A stretch of 64,000 nucleotides of DNA from Verrucomicrobiales bacterium (GCA_015075445.1 JABTUJ010000036.1:1-64000); one strand, 5' to 3'; shown: positions 38,754 to 48,914, numbered from the stretch's first letter. The notes: a model not told the origin generated them from the sequence alone. Made by a program: numbers and translations.

Positions 38754-41700
38754 ATGAGGCAACGCGTGAGCCATCAACCTGAGCCAGGCGGTGCGTCCGC
38801 GCCCCCTCCGGGTGGAGCAGGCAGTCAGCCAGTGAACCACCCCCTGGACGGCCCGGTGGGTCGCCAACCGAGCCGCGGCGTCGCGGTCACTGCCACGCAC
38901 CTGCTCCTGCTGCTTGCTGGGCCAGTCAATCTGCCCGCGCATCCTGCCGCGGAAACTCCAGCGGATCGCGCCGGTTCCCCGCCTGGCCTCACGTCCGTGG
39001 CCCTCGCTCCGCCCTCCACGCCGTCGGGCCCAACCCTCTTCACGCGCCTGCCTGCCGAGCATACCGGCGTAGCCCTGGTCCACGAGTTTCCCGCCACCGG
39101 CAGCGCGGAGCTCTTGCAGGACCAGGGCGCGTGCGGCGGCGTCGGCGTCGGCGACTTCGACGGCGATGGCTGGCCGGACCTGTTCGTGGCCAACTACGAT
39201 CGCGGGAACCGTCTCTACCGGAACCGGGGCGGCTTTCGCTTCGAAGACGTCACCGCGCGGGCAGGGGTCGCTGCGGCGGGCCGCTGGTGTGGCGGCGTGG
39301 CGGCGGTGGACCTTGACGGGGACGGCGACCTGGACCTCGCGGTCTCCGTCTTCAACGCGCCCAACCTGATCTTCCTCAACCGCGGTGACGGCGTGTTTCG
39401 GGAACAAGCGGCCGCGCTCGGCCTGGATTACCGGGGCGCCAGCGTCATGATGGCGTTCGGTGACTATGACCTCGACGGCTTCCTCGACGCTTACCTCCTC
39501 ACCCACCGCCTCTCGGTCGGCGCCGAGCACCGCCTGCCCCGGTCCACGCAGGAAAGCCTCGCCCGCACCGTTCTCCAGTACGGACCCGATCGCCGCCCGA
39601 TCATCAACCCGCGGTTTGCCGATTTGTTCGGCTTGATGCCGAAAGGGCCCGGGCGCGCCGAACTCTTCATCGCCGGCCAGACCGATCAACTCTTCCACAA
39701 CGCGCGCGGAACCCGCTTCACCAATGTCTCCCACGCCGCCGGCATCCAGGGCCACGACATCGGTCTCAGCGCCACGTGGTGGGATTACAACCAGGATGGC
39801 TGGCCGGACCTCTACGTCAGCAACGACTACAAAGGTCCCGACCGGCTCTACCGCAACCAGGCCAACGGCACCTTCCGCGACGTCGCCCGCGACTCCCTCC
39901 CCCATGTCCCCTGGTCCTCGATGGGCGCCGATACCGCCGACGTCAATAACGACGGCCGCCCCGACCTCCTCGCCACCGAGATGGCCGGCTCGACCCACGT
40001 CCGTCGCCAGATGATCCTCGACGACCTCCGCGAACGCTGGTTCCTCGAGACCGCCGAACCACGCCAATACCCCCGGAACGCCCTCTATCTCGGCACCGGC
40101 ACCGAACGGCTCCTCGAGGTCGCCTTCCTCGCCGGCCTCGCGTGCACTGACTGGACGTGGTCGCCCAAGTTCGCGGATTTCGACAACGACGGCTGGGTCG
40201 ACCTGTTCATCGCCAACGGCATGTCCCGCGACTACATCAACGCCGACCTGCTCGGCCAGATGCGCGAACGCGGTCACCAGGGCTGGAAGCACCTGCCCGT
40301 GCTGCGCGAGGCGAACCTCGCCTTCCGCAACCTCGGCGACCTGCGCTTCGCCAGCGTCGGGCCCGCCTGGGGACTGGACCAGGTGTCCGCCAGCTTCGGC
40401 GCCGCCGTGGCCGACCTCGATCGCGACGGCGACCTCGACTTGGTGGTGACCAGCCTCGGCGAACCCGTCGCGCTTTACCGGAACGACGAAGGCGCCCGTC
40501 ACCGGGTTCTGGTCCGGCTCAAAGGCACCCGCAGCAACACCTGGGGCCTCCACGCTACCGTCCGACTCGAGACCGAGGCCGGCACCCAGGTCCGCAGCCC
40601 CGGCCTCACCAGCGGCTTCATGTCCGCCAACGAACCGCTCGTCCATTTCGGCCTGGCCGACGCCCGGCGCATCCGCCGGCTCACCGTCACCTGGCCCAGC
40701 GGTCACGTGCAGTCCTTCCAGGATCTCGACGCCGACCAGTTCTACACCGTGACCGAACCGGCCACCGCACCCCCGCCCCGAACCGCACCGCGCCCGTCAG
40801 CCACCTTCTTCCGTCCCCTGCCGTTGCCCGCCGCTCTGCGACACCGCGAAGCCGACTACGACGACTTCCAGCGCGAACCCCTGCTGCCGTGGCGGCTCTC
40901 CCGCTGGGGACCTGGACTGGCCGTCGGTGACGTGAATGGCGACGGAACTGACGACCTCTTCCTCGGCGGGGCCGCCGGCGACCCCGGACAGATCGCCCTG
41001 GCCGAGCCTGGTGGCGTCTTCCGCCCCCGCCCCCAGCGCTGCTTCGAGCTGGATAAGGCGGCCGAAGACCTCGGTGCGCTCCTGTTCGACGCCGACGGCG
41101 ACGGCGACCTTGATCTCTACGTCGTCTCCGGCGGTGTGGAGTGCAAACCCGGCGACCCTTCCCTCCGCGACCGGCTCTACTACAATGACGGCACCGGCAT
41201 CTTCACCCGCGCCCCGGACGCTGCGCTGCCGGATGATCGGGAGTCCGGCACCGTGGTGGCCGCCGCGGACTTCGATCGCGACGGTGACCTGGATCTCTTC
41301 GTGGGCTCGCGTTCTGCGCCCGGCCACTATCCGCTCCCCGCCGCCAGCCGGCTGTTGCTTAACGAGCGTGGATCTCTCCGCCACCAGACCGACCCAGGGC
41401 AGCCAGCCTCCGGCGGGCATCCCGACTCCCCGGGCCCGCCCGTCCGTTTCCGGGACGCCACGCGGGCGCTGGCTCCCGCCCTGGCGCAGTCCGGCCTCGT
41501 GACCAGCGCGGTCTGGTCGGATGCCAACGATGACGGCTGGCCGGACCTCCTCGTCACCCACGAGTGGGGGCCGGTGAAGCTGTTCCTGAATGTCGGAGGT
41601 CGGCTCGAGGATCGAACCGCCGAAGCGGGGTTGGCCGATCTCACCGGTTGGTGGAACGGGATCGCCGCCGCCGATGTGGACGAGGACGGCGACATGGACT

Positions 41701-42632
41701 ACGTCGTCACCAATCTCGGTCTCAATACCGGTTACACCGCCTCTGCCGAAAGGCCGGCCCTGCTCTTCCGCGGCGATTTTGACGACTCCGGCCAGCTCCA
41801 ACTCCTCGAGGCCTGCTTCGACGGCGACCGGCTGGTCCCGCGGCGCAGCCTCCCGGCCCTGGCGGATGCGATCCCCAGCCTTGCCGCCCGCTTCCCCACC
41901 GTCCAGGCCTTTGCCAACGCCTCGCTCGCCGACGTGCTTTCCCCGGCGCGCCTCGACGCCGCGCAACGCTTCGCCGTGAACACGCTCGAATCCGGTGTCC
42001 TCCTCAACGACGGTCGGGCCCGGTTCCGTTTCCAGCCCCTGCCGCGGCTGGCCCAGGCGGCACCCGGGTTCGGCGTCGGGATCGCGGATGTGGACGGGGA
42101 CAGCCACCTGGACGTGTTGCTCGCGCAGAACTTCCACGGCCCGCCGGCCGATACGGGTCGCTTCGACGGCGGCCTGGGCTGGATGCTCCGCGGCAGCGGC
42201 GACGGTACGTTCGCCCCGGTGTGGCCGGACAAGAGCGGGTTCGTGGTACCCGGCGACGCCCGGGCGCTGGTGGTGACGGACTTCGACCGGGATGGCTGGC
42301 CCGATGTCCTGGTCGGCGTGAACCATGACAATCTGCTGGCCTTCCAGAACTGCGCGCCGCGCTCGACACGCCGCCTCCTCGTGGAATGGGTCGGGCAACC
42401 CGGCAATCCCACCGGCGTGGGTGCCCGGGTGAAGCTGGTGCTGGCCGACGGGGGGCAGCGCGTGGCCGAAGTGCACGCCGGCGGCGGTTACCTCTCCCAG
42501 TCCACGGCCCGACTGAGCTTTGCCCTGCGCCCGGGCGAACGCCCCAGCGGGCTGGAGGTTCGCTGGGCCAGCGGTCGCACCCAGACGGTGGTCTACAGCG
42601 AAGAGGACCCGGTGATGCGCCTTCGCGAGTGA
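38754..42632 (+). CDS. FG-GAP/VCBS repeat protein with two ASPIC/UnbV modules
   Basis: 1292 residues. Many Ca-binding FG-GAP repeats of the form DFDGDGWPDLFVANYD, DYNQDGWPDLYVSNDY and DFDRDGDLDLFVGSR indicate a beta-propeller. An ASPIC/UnbV domain lies around residues 580-670 (KGTRSNTWGLHATVRLETE, SGFMSANEPLVHFGLA) and a second, shorter one at the C-terminus (GVGARVKLVLADGGQRVAEV, LEVRWASG). So two CRTAC1-type units are fused. A hydrophobic signal-like stretch (THLLLLLAGPVNLPAHPA) occurs only at about residue 48, so the true start may be downstream of 38754. Probably secreted or outer-surface; function unknown. Confidence 0.85.
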   Translation: MRQRVSHQPEPGGASAPPPGGAGSQPVNHPLDGPVGRQPSRGVAVTATHLLLLLAGPVNLPAHPAAETPADRAGSPPGLTSVALAPPSTPSGPTLFTRLPAEHTGVALVHEFPATGSAELLQDQGACGGVGVGDFDGDGWPDLFVANYDRGNRLYRNRGGFRFEDVTARAGVAAAGRWCGGVAAVDLDGDGDLDLAVSVFNAPNLIFLNRGDGVFREQAAALGLDYRGASVMMAFGDYDLDGFLDAYLLTHRLSVGAEHRLPRSTQESLARTVLQYGPDRRPIINPRFADLFGLMPKGPGRAELFIAGQTDQLFHNARGTRFTNVSHAAGIQGHDIGLSATWWDYNQDGWPDLYVSNDYKGPDRLYRNQANGTFRDVARDSLPHVPWSSMGADTADVNNDGRPDLLATEMAGSTHVRRQMILDDLRERWFLETAEPRQYPRNALYLGTGTERLLEVAFLAGLACTDWTWSPKFADFDNDGWVDLFIANGMSRDYINADLLGQMRERGHQGWKHLPVLREANLAFRNLGDLRFASVGPAWGLDQVSASFGAAVADLDRDGDLDLVVTSLGEPVALYRNDEGARHRVLVRLKGTRSNTWGLHATVRLETEAGTQVRSPGLTSGFMSANEPLVHFGLADARRIRRLTVTWPSGHVQSFQDLDADQFYTVTEPATAPPPRTAPRPSATFFRPLPLPAALRHREADYDDFQREPLLPWRLSRWGPGLAVGDVNGDGTDDLFLGGAAGDPGQIALAEPGGVFRPRPQRCFELDKAAEDLGALLFDADGDGDLDLYVVSGGVECKPGDPSLRDRLYYNDGTGIFTRAPDAALPDDRESGTVVAAADFDRDGDLDLFVGSRSAPGHYPLPAASRLLLNERGSLRHQTDPGQPASGGHPDSPGPPVRFRDATRALAPALAQSGLVTSAVWSDANDDGWPDLLVTHEWGPVKLFLNVGGRLEDRTAEAGLADLTGWWNGIAAADVDEDGDMDYVVTNLGLNTGYTASAERPALLFRGDFDDSGQLQLLEACFDGDRLVPRRSLPALADAIPSLAARFPTVQAFANASLADVLSPARLDAAQRFAVNTLESGVLLNDGRARFRFQPLPRLAQAAPGFGVGIADVDGDSHLDVLLAQNFHGPPADTGRFDGGLGWMLRGSGDGTFAPVWPDKSGFVVPGDARALVVTDFDRDGWPDVLVGVNHDNLLAFQNCAPRSTRRLLVEWVGQPGNPTGVGARVKLVLADGGQRVAEVHAGGGYLSQSTARLSFALRPGERPSGLEVRWASGRTQTVVYSEEDPVMRLRE

Positions 42633-43032
42633 GCGGAAACACCGCCACGCACCCTCGCCGATTCCGGGGCGGAAAGTACCGGGGACCGCGTAAGTGAAAC
42701 CGCGAGCAAAAGCCTTGACGGTCCCCCCTCCGTGCGCCAGTTTCACCGCGTTTGACCGCCATTCCCCGTTGTGCCCGCTGGGCCACGGCCGGCTGACCGT
42801 TGCGCTTCACTGTGAATCCTAGCCGTCCTCGGCCACGGAGCTTTCCGAGCGTCGCAGGAAGCCGGGCCCACCGCACCGCGGGAAGAACGAAAGGTGCGCC
42901 CTTGATGCCCTACCTGACACCAAGCGCGCGGCGCCAGCCGCGCGGTGACCTTGTGCTCCCGCGCACGCTGAGCACCATTCCTGTTCGCTCAGCCCACTGA
43001 CTTTACCAACCCTCACCCTTTCCCCTCCCCCT
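42633..43032. other. 400-bp leader/intergenic region before rho
   Basis: No supported gene. It should include the rho promoter and 5' leader. In some bacteria Rho regulates its own leader, but no specific attenuator structure is evident here. Short frames present lack recognisable domains. Confidence 0.5.
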
Positions 43033-44589
43033 ATGCCGCGAACGAAAAGCGTCAAAGCCGCCGCCGGAAGCCCCCGCCGCCGCCGCACCCCCCGCCCGCC
43101 CGCCGCCCAGCCCCCCGCCAAACCCCGTCCCGCACCGGAAGAACCCGAGGACCGGGACGCGGTGTCCGACGCGGAAGCGGCCGCGGATTTCCGACGCGAG
43201 GCCCCGTCAACGCCTCCGCCACCCCTCCCGACTCCCGCGCCGCGTTTCCCCGAAGGCCTGCCCGTCGAGAGTGACGAGGAGGAGCCGCCCCGGCCCGCCA
43301 AGCCCGCCGCGCCCCTGCCGCCTGGCCAGACGATCAACATCGCCCGGCTCCAGGCCCTCTCCATGGCCGAGCTCAGCCAGTTGGCCAAGGAGTGGAGCAT
43401 CGAGAACTTCGGCACCCTCAAGAAGCACGAGGTCATCTTCGAGATCCTCAAGAAGAACGCCGAACGCAACGGGATCCTCTTCGCCGAGGGCGTGCTCGAA
43501 ATCCTCCCCGAGGGCTTTGGCTTTCTCCGTTCCCAAAGCTTCAACTACCTGCCGTGTCCGGAGGACGTCTACGTCTCGCCTTCGCAGATCCGGCGGTTCA
43601 ACCTCCAGACCGGCGACCTGATCGCCGGCCAGATCCGGCCGCCCAAGGAGAAGGAGAAGTTCTTCGCCCTGCTCAAAATCGAGGCGGTGGACAAGGAAGA
43701 CCCCGAGAAGGCCAAGGACAAGATCCATTTCGAGAACCTGACGCCGCTCTTTCCCAACCAGCGCCTCATCCTCGAGACCGTGCCTGAGGAACTCTCGACC
43801 CGGGTGCTGGACCTGGTCTGCCCGATTGGCAAGGGCACGCGTGGGCTGATCGTCGCCCCGCCCCGCACCGGCAAGACCGTCCTCATGCAGAAGCTGGCCA
43901 ACGCCGTCCTCCGCAACAACCCCGAGGTTTACCTCATCATCCTCCTCATCGACGAGCGCCCCGAGGAGGTCACCGACATGGAACGGTCCTGCAAAGGCGC
44001 CGAGGTGGTCAGCTCGACCTTCGACGAGCCGCCCGAGCGGCATGTCCAGGTGGCCGAGATGGTCATCGAGAAGGCCAAGCGCATGATCGAGCACAAGCGC
44101 GACGTCATGATCCTGCTCGACTCGATCACCCGCCTGGCGCGCGCTTACAACACCGTCCAGCCGCACTCGGGCAAGATCCTGTCGGGCGGCGTGGACGCCA
44201 ACGCCCTGCACAAGCCCAAGCGCTTCTTCGGGGCCGCGCGCAACATCGAGGAGGGCGGTTCCCTCACCATCATGGCCACCGCGCTTGTGGACACCGGCAG
44301 CCGCATGGACGAGGTCATCTTCGAGGAGTTCAAGGGCACCGGCAACATGGAGGTCAACCTGGACCGCGCCCTGGTGGACCGCCGCATCTTCCCCTCGATC
44401 AACATCGAACACTCCGGCACCCGCAAGGAAGAGCTCCTCTATCACCCGGACGAGTACAGCCGCATCGTCGTGTTGCGGCGCGCCCTCACCGGGGTACCGC
44501 CCGTCGAAGGCATGGAACTGCTGCTGGGCAAGCTCAAGCAGACCCCGACGAACATCATGTTCCTGCTCGGCATGGGCAATCTCACCTGA
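43033..44589 (+). CDS. rho: Transcription termination factor Rho
   Basis: 518-residue hexameric RNA helicase ending transcription of untranslated RNA. Residues 1-100 are a low-complexity Arg/Pro/Glu extension (RRRRTPRPPAAQPPAKP). Then the Rho N-terminal helix domain (LSMAELSQLAKEWSIENFG), the CSD-like RNA-binding domain (EGFGFLRSQSFNYLPCPEDV), Walker A PPRTGKT at 276-282 and LLLDSITRLARAYN-type Walker B (ILLDSITRLARAYN). The conserved C-terminus GMELLLGKLKQT is intact. The 100-residue insertion before the core is like that of other high-GC bacteria. The gene is followed by a strong palindromic repeat. Confidence 0.96.
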   Translation: MPRTKSVKAAAGSPRRRRTPRPPAAQPPAKPRPAPEEPEDRDAVSDAEAAADFRREAPSTPPPPLPTPAPRFPEGLPVESDEEEPPRPAKPAAPLPPGQTINIARLQALSMAELSQLAKEWSIENFGTLKKHEVIFEILKKNAERNGILFAEGVLEILPEGFGFLRSQSFNYLPCPEDVYVSPSQIRRFNLQTGDLIAGQIRPPKEKEKFFALLKIEAVDKEDPEKAKDKIHFENLTPLFPNQRLILETVPEELSTRVLDLVCPIGKGTRGLIVAPPRTGKTVLMQKLANAVLRNNPEVYLIILLIDERPEEVTDMERSCKGAEVVSSTFDEPPERHVQVAEMVIEKAKRMIEHKRDVMILLDSITRLARAYNTVQPHSGKILSGGVDANALHKPKRFFGAARNIEEGGSLTIMATALVDTGSRMDEVIFEEFKGTGNMEVNLDRALVDRRIFPSINIEHSGTRKEELLYHPDEYSRIVVLRRALTGVPPVEGMELLLGKLKQTPTNIMFLLGMGNLT

Positions 44590-44621
44590 GCCCTCCGCCC
44601 GCCGGTTCTCCGGGCGATGCC

Positions 44622-44717
44622 GTAGGCGCCGACGTGAGGAGGCGTATGATGCCGTAGGCGCCGACGTGAGGAGGCGTATTCGGCAATGCGACTTCGCCTC
44701 CTCACGTCGGCGCCTAC
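44622..44717. repeat. Palindromic repeat P1 with a doubled left arm
   Basis: Two direct left arms (44622-44644 and 44654-44676, starting GTAGGCGCCGACGTGAGG) and one complementary right arm (44695-44717). It fills the gap between rho and the convergent DUF309 gene and could terminate both. Either left arm could pair with the right arm, giving two alternative stems. Confidence 0.88.
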
Positions 44718-44756
44718 GGTCGGTCGCGCTTCCCGGCAGCGCAGGGAGCATCCCGG

Positions 44757-45185
44757 CTAAACGTCCGCGAGCTGGAGCAGGGGAGCCGGTCCGGTCGCGA
44801 GGGGGTTGCGCGCCTCTCCCTCAATCGCCACGCGCCACGCCGCGATCTGCTCGCGCAGAGCGTCGGTGTCCAGACTGTGATGCGGCGACGGAAAAGGAGC
44901 CAGGTGGGCCGCTGCCGTCCGCAGCAGGGCGGCAGCCGGTCCCAGCCGGTCGTGCTGCAAATGCACGAAGCACCCGGCGACCTGGATCAAGGCCTTGTAG
45001 AAGTTCCCGTCCGGCCGACGCCGTTCCTCGAGCCAAAGTTCCTCAAGCACTTCGTGCGCCTCGAAGAACCGGCCGGCGTTGTAGCACTCGAAGAACCCCA
45101 GGTAGTGGCGGTCAGGAGCGCCCCGCGGAGGTGGGTCGAGAGGGGCCGCGCCGGGTTTGGTTCGGTCAGACACGACGCCAACCAA
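44757..45185 (-). CDS. DUF309 domain-containing protein
   Basis: 142 residues, all-helical. FFECYNAGRFFEAHEVLEEL followed by WLEE, and KALIQVAGCFVHLQ, are the characteristic DUF309 blocks (conserved His and Glu pairs). The biochemical role of the family is not established. The N-terminal 25 residues are low complexity, so a later start is possible. Divergent from yggS with an 85-bp gap. Confidence 0.85.
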   Translation of the reverse strand: MVGVVSDRTKPGAAPLDPPPRGAPDRHYLGFFECYNAGRFFEAHEVLEELWLEERRRPDGNFYKALIQVAGCFVHLQHDRLGPAAALLRTAAAHLAPFPSPHHSLDTDALREQIAAWRVAIEGEARNPLATGPAPLLQLADV

Positions 45186-45270
45186 GCGCTCGCCTTGCCG
45201 GAGTCAAGTGTCCCAGCCGAACCGCGGTCACGCGCTTGTTGCCCGTCCCGCCGCCGCCTATCCTCGCGGC

Positions 45271-45975
45271 ATGGATCTGGCCACGAACCTCGAAGCCCTC
45301 CGTACCCGCGTCGCCGCGGCGTGCGATCGCGCGGGACGCAATCCGGCGACCGTCACCCTGCTGCCGGTCAGCAAGGGTCAGCCACCCGAGGTGGTGCGGG
45401 CGGCCGCCGATCTTGGCCTGACCGTTTTCGGGGAGAACAAGGTGCAGGAAGCAAAGGCGAAGATCCCGCTCTGCCCCGGCCGGCTGCGTTGGGAGATGAT
45501 CGGACATCTGCAGACCAACAAGGTCCGCGACGCCGTCCACTTCTTCGCGCGGATCCAGAGTGTGGACAGTCTGCATCTGGCGGAGGAGATCCAGCGGCAG
45601 GCGGAGAAGGCCGCCCAAACCGTTCCCGTGCTGCTCGAGGTCAACGTGGCCGGCGAAGCGAACAAGTTCGGCTACGCACCCGCGCAGTTGCTGGCCGAGC
45701 TCGCCGACCTGAACGCCTTCCCGCGGCTCGAGATCCATGGGCTGATGGGCATGGCCCCGTGGACTCCGGACCCCGAGAAGGCGCGGCCGGTGTTCCGGCG
45801 CCTGCGCGAGTTGCGGGACGCGTGCGCCAGCCAGTTGGGCGCCCCCCTGCCGGAACTGAGCATGGGCATGACCGGCGACTTCGAAGTCGCGATTGAGGAA
45901 GGCGCCACCGTGATCCGGATCGGGACCGCCCTGTTCGGCGAACGCCCGCCGGCCCCGCGACTCCGCGCCGGGTAG
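45271..45975 (+). CDS. YggS-family PLP homeostasis protein
   Basis: 234 residues, TIM-barrel fold III PLP-binding protein (YggS/PROSC, PLPBP). It carries PLP on Lys35 in LLPVSKGQPPE; FGENKVQEAKAK, MIGHLQTNK, GLMGMAP and SMGMTGDFEVAIEEG with TVIRIGTALFG are all classic blocks. It balances pyridoxal-phosphate and amino-acid pools rather than acting as a racemase. The ATG at 45271 matches the family start. Confidence 0.93.
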   Translation: MDLATNLEALRTRVAAACDRAGRNPATVTLLPVSKGQPPEVVRAAADLGLTVFGENKVQEAKAKIPLCPGRLRWEMIGHLQTNKVRDAVHFFARIQSVDSLHLAEEIQRQAEKAAQTVPVLLEVNVAGEANKFGYAPAQLLAELADLNAFPRLEIHGLMGMAPWTPDPEKARPVFRRLRELRDACASQLGAPLPELSMGMTGDFEVAIEEGATVIRIGTALFGERPPAPRLRAG

Positions 45976-46600
45976 GCGTCGAGGTGACGAGACTCTCCCT
46001 GGCGTGCTCCCCCTTGCCTTGGTCAGCAATTCTCATTGGGGTGGCTGAGGGCTGAGACCGACAATCCGCAGGCGCGAGTGACGGCGGCTTCCGGCGCCAG
46101 CCCCCGACAGGTTTTCGCACTTCTTGCGAAACTCACTTTCCCCTCTTCGCCATCCTGCCCCGCGGCCGGCGAGTTGGCTGCGGCCAAACGCTGGTTGGAG
46201 CAGAACGCCGACCGCGATCGCCGGGGCAACGTCACCCTCCGGAGCGACGATCTCTACGCCCACCAACTCTTCTCTGCCGACGCGCCCTCCTCCACGGCTT
46301 CCACCTTATCTTCACCCCGCAGATTCAGAGCGACCGCAGATTGGGCAAGAGGGTGGGCTTTTCCGGGGACGGGTTCGACGCAGGCTCCATCGGCGGGGGC
46401 TCTGAATCGGTGGGATGAAAGTCCGGGGAATGGTCCCGCAGATTCAGAGCGACCGCAGAGGGGTGGGCCGCCCAGGGGCGGTGTGCCCACACCCGGCCGG
46501 ACCTTCGCGTTCCCAGTCGTCCAAGCCAGAATGAGAACTGCTGCTGTGCCTCGGCTCGCGGCTATTGCGCCGCCCGCTGCGGTTTGGTTAGGCTGTCCCG
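45976..46600. other. Repeat-containing intergenic region before trpS
   Basis: 625 bp without a supported gene. It begins with a half unit of the P2 hairpin family (45973-45997). A direct repeat of about 20 bp (CAGATTCAGAGCGACCGCAG) occurs near 46320 and 46439. A short stretch at 46175-46265 could encode AAAKRWLEQNADRDRRGNVT followed by LRSDDLYAHQ, which looks protein-like and may be a gene remnant, but it is not assignable. Confidence 0.55.
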
Positions 46601-47566
46601 ATGCGGATTCTGTCAGGCATCCAACCCTCCGGCGCGCTGCATCTCGGCAATTACTTCGGGATGATGCGGCCGGCCATCGAATTGCAGGAGCGTGGAGAAG
46701 CCTACTATTTCATCGCCGACTGGCACTCGATGACCTCGCTGACCGATCCGGCCCTGCGCCGGCGGTATTCGCTGGACGTGGCTCTGGACTTCCTCGCCTG
46801 CGGGCTGGATCCGGCCCGGACGGTGTTCTTCCGCCAGTCGGACATTCCCGAGGTGGCGGAGCTGACGTGGCTGCTGAGCACGGTGACGCCGATGGGGTTG
46901 CTGGAGCGCTGCCACAGCTACAAGGACAAGCTGGCCAAGGGCCTGAGCTTCAACCACGGCCTGTTCGCCTACCCCGTGCTGATGGCCGCCGACATCCTGA
47001 TCTACGACTCGGAGCTGGTGCCCGTGGGTCGGGACCAGAAGCAGCACGTCGAGGTGACCCGGGACATCGCCATCAAGTACAACGAACTGTACGGATCGAC
47101 GTTTGTGCTGCCCGAACCCGAGATCCGGGAGGCGGTCGCGGTCGTGCCCGGCACGGACGGCCAGAAGATGAGCAAGAGCTACGGCAACACCATCGAGCTG
47201 TTCGGCGAGGAGGCCGTCATCCGCAAGAAGATCATGAGCATCGTCATGGACAGCCGCAGCCCGCAGGAACCCAAGCCCGACGCAGACCAGAACGTGGCGA
47301 TCCAGTTGCTCCGGTTGGTGGCCCCCACCGATGTGGCACGGGACTTTGAGGAGCGGCTGCGGGCGGGCGGGCTCGGCTACGGCGAGCTGAAGAAGCAGCT
47401 TTTCGAGCACTACTGGAACTGCTTTGCCGCGGCGCGACAACGCCGGGCTGAGCTGGCCGCGAACCTCGACTTCGTCCATCAGGTGCTCCGCGAAGGGGCG
47501 CGCAAGGCCCGGGCACAGGCGGCCACCGTGCTGCAACGCGCGCGCCAGGCCGCCGGACTCACCTGA
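46601..47566 (+). CDS. trpS: Tryptophanyl-tRNA synthetase
   Basis: 321-residue class I synthetase. It starts MRILSGIQPSGALHLGNYFG, with HLGN (14-17) as the HIGH motif, and KMSKS at 189-193 in TDGQKMSKSYGN. SELVPVGRDQKQHVEVTRDI is typical of bacterial TrpRS. Length matches the family. No trp-attenuator or T-box is visible upstream. It is 14 bp from the following methyltransferase gene, probably co-transcribed. Confidence 0.96.
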   Translation: MRILSGIQPSGALHLGNYFGMMRPAIELQERGEAYYFIADWHSMTSLTDPALRRRYSLDVALDFLACGLDPARTVFFRQSDIPEVAELTWLLSTVTPMGLLERCHSYKDKLAKGLSFNHGLFAYPVLMAADILIYDSELVPVGRDQKQHVEVTRDIAIKYNELYGSTFVLPEPEIREAVAVVPGTDGQKMSKSYGNTIELFGEEAVIRKKIMSIVMDSRSPQEPKPDADQNVAIQLLRLVAPTDVARDFEERLRAGGLGYGELKKQLFEHYWNCFAAARQRRAELAANLDFVHQVLREGARKARAQAATVLQRARQAAGLT

Positions 47567-47580
47567 GCTCACCCAAGACC

Positions 47581-48804
47581 ATGGCTCTTCCTGACGCGAC
47601 CTACCCTACCGTGTTGCTCCGGCCGGGCGAAGCGGACCGTGTCGTCGCCGGCCACCCCTGGGTTTATGCCGGGGCGGTGTTGCGTGTGACCCGGCCGGTA
47701 GCGGATGGCGATCCCGTGCAGGTGAAGGATCACCGCCAGCGGTTCCTGGGCGTGGGATTCTACAACAGCGGCTCGCAACTCCGGGTCCGGCTGCTTTCGC
47801 GGGTGCGCGAACCACTCGACGAAGCCTTCTTCGAGCGCCGGTTGCGGGAGGCGTGGGCGGTTCGGGAGCGGCATCTGCCGGGGGCCACCTCGATGCGGCT
47901 GGTCAACGCCGAGAGCGACCAACTCAGCGGCTTGATTGTGGATCGGTACGGCGACGTGCTCGTCATGCAGACCTCCTCGCTGGGCATGGACCGGCGGAAG
48001 AAGATGATCGCGGGGTTGCTGGGCCGGATCTTCTCACCGCGGGCCATTCTCGAGCGGAATGACAGTGCCGGGCGACGGTTCGAGGGGTTGCCCGAGTCGC
48101 AGGGATGGCTGGCGGGTAAGACCGAGGGCGACGTGGCTGTCGAGCTGAACGGGGTTCGGTTCCAGGTGGATCTGCTCAGCGGACACAAGACGGGTCTGTA
48201 CCTGGATCAGCAGGTGAATTATGCGCGCGTGGCAGAATTGATCGCGCGGATGCCAGGGGCGCAGGTCCTGGATGCCTTCAGTTTCATCGGGGGATTCGGG
48301 CTGCACGCGGCGCGGGCCGGCGCGGGGCACGTGCACTTCGTGGATCAGAGCGAGGAAGCCCTGGCCGGGGCGAAGCGGCATGCCGAGCTGAACGGGGTCG
48401 CAGCGCGCTGCTCGTTCGAGACGGCCAATGTCTTCGACTGGTTCAAGGGGCGGACGCAGCGCGGGCCGCATGAGCAACTGGTCCCGCCGTTTGACGCGGT
48501 CGTGCTGGACCCGCCGTCGTTCACGCGGAGCCGGGCGGCGGTGCTTGATGCGTTGCGCGGGTACAAGGAGATCCATTTGCGAGCGCTCAAGCTGCTCAAG
48601 CCGGGCGGGTTGCTGGCGACCTTCTGCTGTTCGCACCACGTGGACGCCGTGACGTTCCAGGACGTGATCCTGGCGGCGGCGGCCGACGCGCACCGGTTGC
48701 TCCGGCGGGTGGCGTCGTTCCAGCAGAGCCCGGATCACCCGGTGCTGCCGGCCATCCCGGAGACCGAGTATCTGAAGGGGTACGCGTTCGAGGTCGTGGG
48801 GTAA
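47581..48804 (+). CDS. rlmI: RlmI-type 23S rRNA methyltransferase
   Basis: 407 residues. The N-terminal PUA-like domain (VLLRPGEADRVVAGHPWVYAG) is followed by a linker region (NAESDQLSGLIVDRYGDVLV) and the SAM-binding domain: GLYLDQQVNY, VLDAFSFIGGFGLHAARAGA, VDQSEEAL, VVLDPPSFTRS and LLATFCCSHHV with the catalytic-type Cys. This is the RlmI (m5C1962) architecture in E. coli; exact position here is inferred. Co-directional with trpS. Confidence 0.88.
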   Translation: MALPDATYPTVLLRPGEADRVVAGHPWVYAGAVLRVTRPVADGDPVQVKDHRQRFLGVGFYNSGSQLRVRLLSRVREPLDEAFFERRLREAWAVRERHLPGATSMRLVNAESDQLSGLIVDRYGDVLVMQTSSLGMDRRKKMIAGLLGRIFSPRAILERNDSAGRRFEGLPESQGWLAGKTEGDVAVELNGVRFQVDLLSGHKTGLYLDQQVNYARVAELIARMPGAQVLDAFSFIGGFGLHAARAGAGHVHFVDQSEEALAGAKRHAELNGVAARCSFETANVFDWFKGRTQRGPHEQLVPPFDAVVLDPPSFTRSRAAVLDALRGYKEIHLRALKLLKPGGLLATFCCSHHVDAVTFQDVILAAAADAHRLLRRVASFQQSPDHPVLPAIPETEYLKGYAFEVVG

Positions 48805-48914
48805 CCGTTTCCAGCCTTTTCCCGCTTGACTTGGCGGGGGGGCAAAACTGCAATCGCCGGGCAAGACCTGATATGTCCGACGCTACGACCACCGATTGCC
48901 AACGTGCTGAATCT

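Noticed and set aside
42633..43032. A riboswitch or attenuator before rho
   Set aside because: No conserved riboswitch core or convincing terminator/antiterminator pair could be recognised by eye.
46036..47349. 437-codon frame overlapping trpS
   Set aside because: Its second half is trpS in another frame; only a short piece near 46175-46265 looks protein-like and is noted as a possible remnant.
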